Source: Desulfobacca sp. (GTDB lineage: Bacteria; Desulfobacterota; Desulfobaccia; Desulfobaccales; Desulfobaccaceae). Taken from it: DNA of 32,787 nt. The position numbers and the translations under genes were made by a program. The stretch spans positions 1 to 32,787 of the forward strand of contig JAQVHY010000021.1 of assembly GCA_028695935.1 (NCBI GenBank), in the 5' to 3' direction. Position 1 is the stretch's first letter, and every line of letters starts with the position of its first letter. This document shows positions 7,907 to 15,012 of this stretch, one piece after another. The notes under the pieces were generated by a model. That model had not been told where the DNA came from. It saw only the letters and a list, made by a program, of their open reading frames with translations, and ran no database searches.

Positions 7907-8959
7907 TTGGAGATCGACATAGAAGGTCAACAGACCAGAGAACGCTTGTTTTCCAAGAAGTTGCGAGTGGTTCAAGGGCCCACAGCCGAAGAACAGGAGA
8001 AAGGTTTTTGCCCTTTACTTTTGCGGTCGTTGTTTCCAGGGGAATGTCTGACCTTTACGATCTATTTAAAGACTGTTAACGAGGGTAACAAAGAGATCCA
8101 TTACCTGCCTTGTGGCATGCCGGGAGAAGTCTTCCAACCTGCCTGGCTGAGCCAACTCAAACAACTAGGGATAGAGCGTCTTTATTTTAAAAAAGTTGAT
8201 TTACAAAAGGTTATTGCTTACTTAAATAATTATCTACTGATACTGGAGGGTCAAGGCGGAGTAACAAATCAGGAAAAAATGCAGGTGTTTTATGATCACT
8301 TGAATCTCACCATTAGACAGGTTATGACCAGTCCCCGCATGGGGCCCTATATCCGCTCCACTATTAAGCAGGTAAATTGGCTGCTGGAAGAATTGGCTAG
8401 GGGCAAGCTGCCCTTGAATTTCCTCTGGGAAATAATCCTCCATGACTACAGTCTTTATAATCATTCGATCAATGTGTTTTTGATCGCTTTAACGCTGATG
8501 ATCTATCTTAAAAAGAAGGAAGTTGAATGTCAGAATATGGGGATCGCGGCGCTATTCCATGACGTGGGGATGACCAGAATTCCGCCGGAGATCTTGGATA
8601 AACCAGAAACCATAAGCGCCGAAGAAAGGCTAATAGTCCAGGAACATCCACAGATCGGCTTTAATATGCTCAAAGAATTTTCGGCGATTCCGCTGGAGGC
8701 CCTCAGGCTGATTCTAGAACATCATGAGAACTGCGACGGTTCCGGTTATGCCCGAGGGCTGACCTTAAGTCACCAGCATTCCCATACTCGCATCCTCCGG
8801 CTGGTTGACGCCTACGAAGCGCTTACTTCTCACCGGCCTTATCGTCCGGCCTACCGGGCCTTCGACGCCATTAAAATCTTACGGGAACAAACCGGCCCCC
8901 GGGGCCTGATATATGACCAACGATTATTAGAGATTTTCATTAAATTTTTGGCGCTATGA
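7907..8959 (+). CDS. HD-GYP-like domain protein (c-di-GMP phosphodiesterase family, degenerate GYP)
   Basis: Residues about 30-120 resemble the variable N-terminal domain of deltaproteobacterial HD-GYP proteins (PLLLRSLFPGECLTFTIYL, GIERLYFKKVDL). The HD-GYP domain covers about 160-345, with YSLYNHSINVFLIAL, the HD pair in ALFHDVGMTRIPPEIL, EHPQIGFNML and HHENCDGSGYARGL. HD-GYP proteins hydrolyse c-di-GMP at a two- or three-iron centre; here the GYP triplet reads GYA, although surrounding His and Asp residues are kept. No receiver, membrane segment or GGDEF is present. The TTG start at 7907 has no good ribosome binding site, so the N-terminus is uncertain; a frameshift from the TTG at 7861 is possible. 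It converges on the CBS gene with a 12-base gap. Confidence 0.82.
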   Translation: MEIDIEGQQTRERLFSKKLRVVQGPTAEEQEKGFCPLLLRSLFPGECLTFTIYLKTVNEGNKEIHYLPCGMPGEVFQPAWLSQLKQLGIERLYFKKVDLQKVIAYLNNYLLILEGQGGVTNQEKMQVFYDHLNLTIRQVMTSPRMGPYIRSTIKQVNWLLEELARGKLPLNFLWEIILHDYSLYNHSINVFLIALTLMIYLKKKEVECQNMGIAALFHDVGMTRIPPEILDKPETISAEERLIVQEHPQIGFNMLKEFSAIPLEALRLILEHHENCDGSGYARGLTLSHQHSHTRILRLVDAYEALTSHRPYRPAYRAFDAIKILREQTGPRGLIYDQRLLEIFIKFLAL

Positions 8960-8971
8960 GGTAGGCTGACC

Positions 8972-9373
8972 TCAACTCTTCAGATATTGAGAGAGAATAT
9001 CAGTTTCCGTGATCAACCCGATCAATTCCCCTTCCTGCACCACTGGCAAACAACCGATCTTTTTATCCAGCATCTTGCGGACCGCGGCTTTTAATTCTTC
9101 GTCTGGCGAGATGGTCACCAGGTCGGTCACCATGATATCTTTGATCCGGATGGTCTTCATCAGGTCTCGGGTCGCCCGGGTGCCGTAGCCCAGGGCCTGG
9201 GCCAGAGAGCTGCGGAACAGATCACGTTCAGAAATGATGCCTACCAGCTTTTTGCCTTCCACTACCGGTAGATGGCGGATGCGCCCCAACTGTATGATAT
9301 CGTTGGCCAGACTCAATTCATCCTCGAGATTCAACGTAGCCACATCTCGGACCATCACATCTCGGACTTTCAT
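8972..9373 (-). CDS. Two-CBS-domain protein
   Basis: 133 residues made almost wholly of two CBS repeats: VRDVMVRDVATL to GIISERDLF (about 3-55) and IKDIMVTDLVTI to GLITETDILSQYL (about 76-131). Such Bateman modules bind adenosine nucleotides or S-adenosylmethionine and act as energy or ligand sensors, usually for a partner enzyme or transporter. There is no fused effector domain, so the partner is unknown. AAGGAG lies eight bases before the ATG. The neighbour on the left is an HD-GYP-like gene in convergent orientation, so linkage says little. Confidence 0.92.
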   Translation of the reverse strand: MKVRDVMVRDVATLNLEDELSLANDIIQLGRIRHLPVVEGKKLVGIISERDLFRSSLAQALGYGTRATRDLMKTIRIKDIMVTDLVTISPDEELKAAVRKMLDKKIGCLPVVQEGELIGLITETDILSQYLKS

Positions 9374-9523
9374 GGATTACTCCTTTCGTGATAAACTGCG
9401 GCCCAACTAGTCATACTGACAAATAAAAATGCGCCCAAAGAAAAAACCGCGTCTAGATGATCAACTCAATACAAAAAGCTGTGATAACGGAAGTTATCTA
9501 ACTGCCCTCCACTTACTAAGAAA

Positions 9524-10234
9524 TCAATCAATTCGGGGTGGCTTGGGAAGCGTGGCAAATAGGTAGGTCAGACCCCGCTCCACCCGGTCATAAGCAACTT
9601 CATCTGCCACGCCCTTACCAAAAAGCACCATCGATTTTAAGCCGGTGCCCAAACTGGTGCTGGTCTCTTTCTGCCCGTGCCAGCGACAGCTACCGTCGGC
9701 CCCGACCAGGATTGCTTCCAAGGTCACATCGCTTTCCGCATCATATAAGATATCTTCGCCTTTGCTACGCATTCCATGCTTGGACAGAGCCAGATAATAT
9801 TCTCCGCCCCGGGCGCCATAAAGCCGCAGAGCACCGATCATAATGGCGTCAACATTTTTTTCCTGGGCCAGGCTGATGACGCGGTTGACATCCACCAGGG
9901 CAGAGTCGTCGCGCTCCACCATTTTGAAGGTTAAACATGGGTCGCCCCATCGTCCCCACTGTATCAGTTGCAGTTCTTGGGGGTCCCGGTCGTCAGTCAC
10001 GATATCAAAATTCGAGGCCAGGGCCAGCTTGTTCTCGGCAATATGCAGGATACGCCGCCCTTTATTCAAATCGTCCCACACCTTGCCCGGAAATCCCACC
10101 AACAGGACTTTATTAATGCCGGCGATGGAAGGCTGTGGGGCGGGAGTACTGGCACATCCCAGGTAGAAGATCATGGCGGCCAGGATCAGACCGCCGCCAA
10201 ACCGTAGTCCGAAGCTGGATTTTGAGTGGTTCAA
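9524..10234 (-). CDS. Putative outer-membrane lipoprotein, unknown family
   Basis: The N-terminus is a type II signal peptide: a hydrophobic run and lipobox FYLGC ending at Cys27. The mature part (about 210 residues) has GINKVLLVGFPGKVWDDL early, a KNVDAIMIGALRLYGARGGEYYL stretch in the middle and alternating strand-like segments. This is reminiscent of the anticodon-binding-like fold of CsgG/LpoB-type periplasmic lipoproteins, but I do not recognise a specific family. The residue after Cys27 is Ala, which does not signal inner-membrane retention. The start is TTG at 10234, supported by AGGAG six bases upstream. It has no obvious operon partner; the upstream gene on the same strand is separated by a structured repeat. 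Confidence 0.72.
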   Translation of the reverse strand: MNHSKSSFGLRFGGGLILAAMIFYLGCASTPAPQPSIAGINKVLLVGFPGKVWDDLNKGRRILHIAENKLALASNFDIVTDDRDPQELQLIQWGRWGDPCLTFKMVERDDSALVDVNRVISLAQEKNVDAIMIGALRLYGARGGEYYLALSKHGMRSKGEDILYDAESDVTLEAILVGADGSCRWHGQKETSTSLGTGLKSMVLFGKGVADEVAYDRVERGLTYLFATLPKPPRID

Positions 10235-10324
10235 GGTTAACTCCTAAGGTCCAAAGATGTCTTAAAGTCTGAAGATTTATTCGGTCGGTGCTAGTTAACT
10301 AGTTCCCATCCGAAAGTCCTCTGT

Positions 10325-10427
10325 TCCCCTCCCCCTGGATGGGGGAGGGCTAGGGTGGGGGTGAAAAATATCATATCATCTCGATATGCCCCCTCCCTCA
10401 ACCCCCTCCCATCAAGGGCGGGGGAGT
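10325..10427. repeat. Inverted pair of C/G-tract hairpin repeats (BIME-like)
   Basis: Two copies of a roughly 40-bp element face each other. The left copy (10325-10363) has the perfect stem CTCCCCC/GGGGGAG with loop TGGAT, then AGGGCTAGGGTGGGGGTG. The right copy (10388-10427), read in reverse, is CTCCCCCGCCCTTGATGGGAGGGGGTTGAGGGAGGGGGC, the same pattern. A 24-bp AT-rich spacer separates them. It lies between the MetE-like gene's stop and the lipoprotein start and could also end transcription or shield the mRNA 3' end. Confidence 0.7.
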
Positions 10428-10440
10428 TTACGGATGAAAA

Positions 10441-11514
10441 TTAACTACTGGCCTGCCACTCCCGGCTGCGCGCACTCAGTTCGGCCAATGCGGCCAGGGC
10501 CTGCCGGGCCGCCTCTGGGGTCAGGTAGGCCAGGCCACAGGCCGGGGTCAGGAGACTCTGGGTGAGCAGGGCCTGGCGGTCCAGGCCGGTCTGGGCCAAG
10601 CGGATGATCTGCTCTTGAAACCGCTCCCAGAGCTGGTCAACCGTCTGGGCCGCTTCCGTGGGACTGGTAGGAACCGCGCCCCAGGCCAGATAACCGCCCC
10701 GGGCCAGGAATTTTTTCACCGCCTGATCATAGAGGATCAGGGTATCAAAAAAACCATGGGCGTCAAAGCTGAGAATATCGACCGGGGTCTCCAGCAACAT
10801 GGACCAGTCGGTGTTACCGCAGCAGTGGATGCCGAACAGCACCTCCCCGTATTGGCGGCAGGTATCCATGACCTCGGTGAGGGTGGCAATCACTTCGGCC
10901 CGGGAAATAGGCATAAAGGCCGAGCCAAAACCGGTCAGATAAGGCTCATCAAAGAAAATCACTGCGTGTTTGCCCTGGCGGCGAATTTCCTGGGCCTGCC
11001 AGGCGGCCTTTAAGGCCAGTCCCTGGGTCACGGCCTGGCTGATCTCTCGATCAAATAAAATGGCTTTGCCCTGCTGATCCTTAACCATACCGGCAAAGGT
11101 AACCGGACCCGCGACCTGACCTTTCAAAAATGCCGGTGAGGTCGGGGGCCGGGTCTGAACCGCGGCCAGCAAATCATAAAATCCCACGGCTTCCTGTGGA
11201 TGCAAAGCAAAAGAATCCAATTCCCCGCTCAGGGCCAGTTCATAAAATTGGGTCAGGGTCGTTTCCCGGTCGAGCTGGCCATTTAAGGAAACGGTCCGAT
11301 TTTCAGCATCCAACCTGAGACCCGGCAAGCCCCCGGCGGCTTGGGGCACCATGTCTTCTTGAAAGCCCAATTTGACCATCTGCGGCCAAAAAGGTATCTC
11401 TGGCAAGTATTTCAGGATTAAGGCGACCGCTTCTTGAGAGTTCAGAAACGGCACCGAACCGATCCCGGTCGCGGCTAAGGCTGGTAGAACACCCATAAAT
11501 TCACCAATTTTCAT
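10441..11514 (-). CDS. Core MetE-like zinc methyltransferase (UROD/MetE superfamily)
   Basis: A single TIM-barrel protein of 357 residues that resembles only the C-terminal catalytic half of cobalamin-independent methionine synthase. Visible are ATGIGSVPFLNSQEA at the start, KGQVAGPVTFAGMV, VIFFDEPYLTGFG, the zinc pair in FGIHCCGNTDWS (H230, C232), FDAHGF, and LTPACGLAYL (C326). The H-x-C...C set matches the metal ligands of MetE. Short core-MetE enzymes of bacteria and archaea make methionine with a corrinoid methyl donor instead of folate, which is plausible in an anaerobe with a Wood-Ljungdahl pathway. Other thiol methyl transfers cannot be excluded. The ATG at 11514 lacks a clear ribosome site; Met7 is an alternative start. 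Confidence 0.8.
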   Translation of the reverse strand: MKIGEFMGVLPALAATGIGSVPFLNSQEAVALILKYLPEIPFWPQMVKLGFQEDMVPQAAGGLPGLRLDAENRTVSLNGQLDRETTLTQFYELALSGELDSFALHPQEAVGFYDLLAAVQTRPPTSPAFLKGQVAGPVTFAGMVKDQQGKAILFDREISQAVTQGLALKAAWQAQEIRRQGKHAVIFFDEPYLTGFGSAFMPISRAEVIATLTEVMDTCRQYGEVLFGIHCCGNTDWSMLLETPVDILSFDAHGFFDTLILYDQAVKKFLARGGYLAWGAVPTSPTEAAQTVDQLWERFQEQIIRLAQTGLDRQALLTQSLLTPACGLAYLTPEAARQALAALAELSARSREWQASS

Positions 11515-11895
11515 TAATGGACGGATAATTTCTTCTAGAACGTAATATTTTTCCCCCCGCTTGTCAATAAACTAGGCCCTCCAGGCCAAAATTCGCTGGC
11601 CGGCCTGATTGATCGATAGCGCCGTAAAGGGGGGATAAATTTTTGTAGCCGGACCATAATAAATATATCTGCTTATGCGCTGATCGGTTAAAATAGCGAT
11701 CAGTCATTCGCCTTTCGAGCCGCGGCATGATGTCTGAGCCTGCGATGGCAAAGCCGTGGAAAATCGCAATGTTAATTAGTCTGTTAGAAATAGGTTAAAA
11801 TTTTTCTGATCATCCGGGTGGTTAAATTTGCCGACAGAGCTATCGGCAGATAGAATCAGAACCAAAGGCGAGGGGTCGCACTCCTTATCTCGGAA
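11515..11895. other. Divergent, structured intergenic region upstream of ktrB
   Basis: 381 bases without a gene. The left end carries a minus-strand promoter. The ktrB side has three hairpins: CTGATCG/CGATCAG (11680-11703), an imperfect CCGCGGC/GCCGTGG pair (about 11720-11760) and TGCCGA/TCGGCA (11829-11848). They would lie in a long ktrB leader. I cannot match them to a known riboswitch. Confidence 0.45.
11539..11567 (-). promoter_or_regulatory. Candidate sigma-70 promoter of the MetE-like gene
   Basis: On the minus strand TTGACA (11562-11567) is followed after 17 bases by TACGTT (11539-11544), which keeps only three of the six -10 positions. The start codon lies about 25 bases downstream. 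The -35 is consensus and the -10 is weak. Confidence 0.45.
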
Positions 11896-13278
11896 ATGTT
11901 CGACAACTCTCTGAAAAAGAAATTGTTCGGACTGCTCAAATCGCCCCAGATGTTGCTGGTGGGGGGATTTGCCGGGGTTATTTTGCTGGGGTCGCTCTTG
12001 CTGTCCCTACCCTGGGCGCATCAGTCCGGCCCGCTCCGTTATTTGGATGCGCTGTTTACTTCGACTTCCGCAGTATGCGTCACCGGTCTGATTGTGGTGG
12101 ACACCGGTACCGCTTATACCTTATTCGGCCAGATCGTCATTTTGATGCTCATTCAAACCGGCGGCCTGGGGGTTATGACCTTTGCCGCCCTGATTTTCCA
12201 GATGCTGGGTCGGCGTCTGTCTTTACAATCACAGGCGGTATTGCATGATTCATTCTTCCAACGGGATCTGGGCAGCGATTTCAAACGGATTTTCGGTCAT
12301 ATCCTCTTAACTACGATTACGATCGAAGCACTCGGCGCCCTCCTGATCTTTTTGGCCCTCTGGGGGCGCACTGAGGATTTAGGGGGATCGTTCTATTCCA
12401 GCATATTTCACTCGGTATCGGCCTTTTGTAATGCCGGTTTCTCTATTTATAAGAATAGCCTGATCGAAGTGCGGGATAGTGAGTTGGTGATAATCACCAT
12501 CATGCTGCTGATAATCACCGGGGGTCTGGGGTATGGGGTGCTGCTCGAACTTTGGCGGTCATGTCGGTATGGGTTGGGCTGGGGCGCGAGACAGGGCAGT
12601 GGACATCTGCTTTCGGTGCACGCCCGGGTGGTGCTCTGGACCAGCAGCGTCCTGATTGTTGCCGGAACCTTGGGTTTACTGGTATTGGGCCTTACCGCCG
12701 AAGTACACTCCTGGAGCGAAAAAATCTTGGACGCGCTATTTCAGTCAGTGACGGCCCGGACCGCGGGATTTAATACCATCCAGATCGGTTGGCTGCCTTT
12801 TGGCTCCTTGTTTCTAATTGCTATGTTGATGTTTATTGGCGGCTCCCCGGGGTCCTGTGCGGGTGGCATCAAAACTACCTCCTTCGCCATCTGGCTCGCC
12901 GAATTCCGGGCTAGACTGCGGGGCGAAGCGGAGGTTAGAATTCTCGACCGCCGCCTGCCCTGGGAAATTTTATGGCGGAACACCCTGCTTATCCGCCTGG
13001 CCGTAGTCTGGAACCTCATGGGTATCTTAATACTTCTGGCTACTGAAGGTCTGCAACCCGGAGTGGGCATGCAGGAGGTGGTCTTTGAGCAAATATCAGC
13101 CTTTGGCACCGTGGGCCTGTCAACCGGGTTAACCGAAAAACTGTCGGATTTCGGGCGATTGTGGATTATCGCCACCATGTTTGTGGGTAGAGTGGGGCCG
13201 CTGACTCTGGCCATCTGGATCCTGCCGGAAAAACATGTTCCGGTGCGTTATCCGGTGGGGAAGGTAATGATCGGATGA
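11896..13278 (+). CDS. ktrB: Potassium uptake membrane subunit, KtrB/TrkH family
   Basis: Integral membrane protein of 460 residues with the fourfold M1-P-M2 architecture of the TrkH/KtrB superfamily. The four pore loops and their filter glycines can be read directly: TSTSAVCVTGL, HSVSAFCNAGFS, QSVTARTAGFNT and EQISAFGTVGLS, with the intramembrane gating stretch GGSPGSCAGGIKTTSF after the third. It forms a K+ (or Na+-coupled K+) channel-like transporter gated by the RCK protein encoded next. Length and a single-RCK partner favour the Ktr type over E. coli TrkH. Its stop overlaps the ktrA start (ATGA). Only CGGAA precedes the ATG, a weak ribosome site. Confidence 0.95.
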   Translation: MFDNSLKKKLFGLLKSPQMLLVGGFAGVILLGSLLLSLPWAHQSGPLRYLDALFTSTSAVCVTGLIVVDTGTAYTLFGQIVILMLIQTGGLGVMTFAALIFQMLGRRLSLQSQAVLHDSFFQRDLGSDFKRIFGHILLTTITIEALGALLIFLALWGRTEDLGGSFYSSIFHSVSAFCNAGFSIYKNSLIEVRDSELVIITIMLLIITGGLGYGVLLELWRSCRYGLGWGARQGSGHLLSVHARVVLWTSSVLIVAGTLGLLVLGLTAEVHSWSEKILDALFQSVTARTAGFNTIQIGWLPFGSLFLIAMLMFIGGSPGSCAGGIKTTSFAIWLAEFRARLRGEAEVRILDRRLPWEILWRNTLLIRLAVVWNLMGILILLATEGLQPGVGMQEVVFEQISAFGTVGLSTGLTEKLSDFGRLWIIATMFVGRVGPLTLAIWILPEKHVPVRYPVGKVMIG

Positions 13279-13940
13279 AATACAAAAAGCATATCTGTGT
13301 AGTAGGACTGGGCCAATTCGGCACCGAACTGGCGAAGAAACTGGCTTTAAGCTGTGAAGTTCTGGCCTTGGATTGGAATGAGGACCGGGTTAACGCCCTG
13401 GTTGACCAGGTACAACGCGCCGTAATGCTGGATGCCCGCAACTTTGCCGCCTTGAACTCGGTAGTGACCGCAAATTTTGATGAGGCCATTGTTAGTCTAG
13501 GCGAAAGCGTGGAAGCCAGTATCTTATGTACCTTACATCTGAAGAAAATCGGGTTGAGGATGATTCGGGCCAAGGCGATCAGTGAAGATCATGCCGCGAT
13601 CTTAAACGCGGTCGGGGCGCAAGAAGTGATCTTTCCCGAGCGTGAGACCGCCCGCCGTTTGGCCCTACAGATCATCAACCCGAATCTGCTGGACTTCATT
13701 GGCCTGGCCGAAGGTTATCAGGTCATGGAGGTGGCGCCGCCCAATGCCTTCTACGGTCACAGCATCGTGGAACTAGAATTAAGAAAGCGCTTTGGGGTTT
13801 TCGTAATTGCCATCAAGGAACTGGTGCCGGAGCGCTTCGTGTTTCTGCCCGACCCCAGTTTTGTCATTAAACCCAGCGATATTATGGTGATGATCGGGCG
13901 TCAGGAGGAGCTCTTGCGCCTCCAGAAGGGTGAGATTTAG
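13275..13940 (+). CDS. ktrA: Potassium uptake regulatory subunit, KtrA type (single RCK unit)
   Basis: Cytosolic ring-forming gating subunit for the KtrB channel. Residues about 1-130 form the RCK_N Rossmann domain with the nucleotide-binding motif VVGLGQFGTELAKKL and the acidic strand end LALDWN, followed by RAKAISEDHAAILNAVGAQEVIFPE, a typical segment joining the RCK_N core to the crossover helix. Residues about 140-221 form the RCK_C domain (DPSFVIKPSDIMVMIGRQEEL), where c-di-AMP or nucleotides can act in other species. At 221 residues it has one RCK unit, like KtrA and unlike the two-unit E. coli TrkA. The ATG overlaps the ktrB TGA by four bases, so the two are translationally coupled. 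Confidence 0.95.
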   Translation: MKYKKHICVVGLGQFGTELAKKLALSCEVLALDWNEDRVNALVDQVQRAVMLDARNFAALNSVVTANFDEAIVSLGESVEASILCTLHLKKIGLRMIRAKAISEDHAAILNAVGAQEVIFPERETARRLALQIINPNLLDFIGLAEGYQVMEVAPPNAFYGHSIVELELRKRFGVFVIAIKELVPERFVFLPDPSFVIKPSDIMVMIGRQEELLRLQKGEI

Positions 13941-14064
13941 GCTGTTGGGCTTTCTGGTCCTAAAGTTAAGAATTCTTTCTGACGAAAATGATTTAAAAAA
14001 CCTTTAACATTACCTTGACTGAGCGCAGGGCCGGGAAAATCCATAAACACCGGGGGTTATCCTA

Positions 14065-14580
14065 ATGTCAATGGCAACTTGCCGGGAATGTCAGAAAGAG
14101 GTGAGCACCGAGGCCCAGACCTGTCCCCATTGTGGCGCTCCACGTCCCACCGACCGGGAGTGGCACGGTACGGGCTATGAATGGAAATCGACTCGGAGCT
14201 ATTGGGGCTATCCCCTGGTGCATATCGCTTACGGCAAAGACGCCCGCGGCCGACGGCGGGTAGCCAAGGGCATCATCGCCATCGGGCAATATGGCATCGG
14301 CCTGTTTACCTTGGCCCAATTCGGCGTCGGGATCGTTTTTGGCCTGGGTCAATTCATTTTCGCGCCCTTAGTCGTGGCGCAATTCGCGGGAGGGATAATC
14401 CTGGCATTGGGGCAGTTCGCCTCAGGATACGTGGCGATTGGCCAATTTGTCGTAGCCTACTATGGCCTGGCCTGCGCCGGCGCGGGGGTATATATCTGGA
14501 CCCCCGACCGCCATGATGTTGAAGCGGTGCAGTTTTTCCACTCCCTGTGGGCAATGCTTAAGCAATTCATTAGTTTCTAG
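14065..14580 (+). CDS. Zinc-ribbon protein with three 21-residue GQF repeats
   Basis: 171 residues. The N-terminus is a zinc ribbon with C6, C9, C20 and C23 (C-x2-C-x10-C-x2-C), closing with TCPHCGAPRP. After a basic linker (KDARGRRRVAKG) comes a glycine-rich hydrophobic region, residues about 71-133, that divides cleanly into three 21-residue repeats. Each repeat has two half-units built around G/A-Q-F/Y: IGQYGIG/LAQFGVG, LGQFIFA/VAQFAGG and LGQFASG/IGQFVVA. The Q residues recur every 10 or 11 positions. A small membrane-inserted or solenoid structure would fit; I do not know its function. The tail is a short amphipathic segment. It follows ktrA by 124 bases with no proven link. Confidence 0.78.
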   Translation: MSMATCRECQKEVSTEAQTCPHCGAPRPTDREWHGTGYEWKSTRSYWGYPLVHIAYGKDARGRRRVAKGIIAIGQYGIGLFTLAQFGVGIVFGLGQFIFAPLVVAQFAGGIILALGQFASGYVAIGQFVVAYYGLACAGAGVYIWTPDRHDVEAVQFFHSLWAMLKQFISF

Positions 14581-14615
14581 TGAGTTTGGTCAGGGAGGAT
14601 TAATTTTTAGGGTGG

Positions 14616-14734
14616 GGCGCGTCCGAGGCGCCAAATATAGATGACTTCCAGCAAATCCAGTCTGGTTTTGGTGCGTAGGACGCACCCTATTTTTTGCTCG
14701 TTATATGTCCTTTGTAAGGCGCGTCCTACGCGCC
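14616..14734. repeat. Three REP-like palindromes in alternating orientation
   Basis: Copies: GGCGCGTCCGAGGCGCC (14616-14632, reverse), GGTGCGTAGGACGCACC (14670-14686, forward) and GGCGCGTCCTACGCGCC (14718-14734, reverse). Read in one orientation all fit TTTGGYGCGTAGGACGCRCC, with arm-compensating changes (GGTGCGT with ACGCACC, GGCGCGT with ACGCGCC). That covariation means the hairpin itself is what is conserved. Confidence 0.8.
14670..14696 (+). terminator. Possible rho-independent terminator formed by the middle REP copy
   Basis: A 7-bp G/C-rich stem (GGTGCGT/ACGCACC, loop AGG) is followed by CTATTTTTTG, the shape of an intrinsic terminator for the ktrBA and zinc-ribbon transcripts. The double role with the repeat family is an inference. 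Confidence 0.45.
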
Positions 14735-14782
14735 AAAAATGGTTCTTGAGACGCAACCCACATTCATTGTTAATGGTTGGTG

Positions 14783-14820
14783 GGTGTTCCGATGAACACT
14801 TATCAATCGACCGGAACACC
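14783..14820. repeat. Perfect 9-bp inverted repeat
   Basis: GGTGTTCCG (14783-14791) and CGGAACACC (14812-14820) are exact complements around a 20-base loop; a shorter competing stem GTGTT/AACAC lies inside. No U-tract follows. Confidence 0.5.
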
Positions 14821-15012
14821 ACGGCTTTAATGGACCAGATCCGCACCTCTCAGGCAGAAGGGCCGAAAATGGGTTGCCTAGCTGCTCAATCCCCGCAGAT
14901 CTGGTAAGATAGATCTGGCCCGGATTGGTTAATTCCGTCTTAAAGTGGGTTAATCAACCCTGCGGTAGATCAAGCTCCCGGCTGAGAAATTCTAGAAAGG
15001 TGTGCAAGCCTG

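Larger units (their letters stand above)
14581..15012. other. Repeat-rich intergenic region between the GQF gene and yrfG
   Basis: 432 bases with no credible gene; the ORF-track frames here are translations of palindromes. It holds three REP-like elements (14616-14734), a hairpin at 14783-14820, an ACCCAC/GTGGGT pair around 14756-14786, GCAACCCA/TGGGTTGC arms around 14754 and 14871, and a direct repeat AGATCTGG at about 14897 and 14912. Confidence 0.6.

Noticed and set aside
9483-9498. GATAAC-GGAA-GTTATC hairpin as terminator of the 9.5 kb lipoprotein gene
   Set aside because: The stem is weak and A/T-rich, and the short T-run starts five bases away, so I did not list it as a feature.
11745-11775. 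GGCAAAGCCGTGG resembling part of a GEMM (c-di-GMP) riboswitch
   Set aside because: The first conserved GCAAACC-type half and the GAAA tetraloop are missing, so the match is a short coincidence.
14641-14907. 88-residue ORF in the spacer before yrfG
   Set aside because: It translates the REP-like palindromes and other inverted repeats, has no ribosome site and shows no protein-like pattern.
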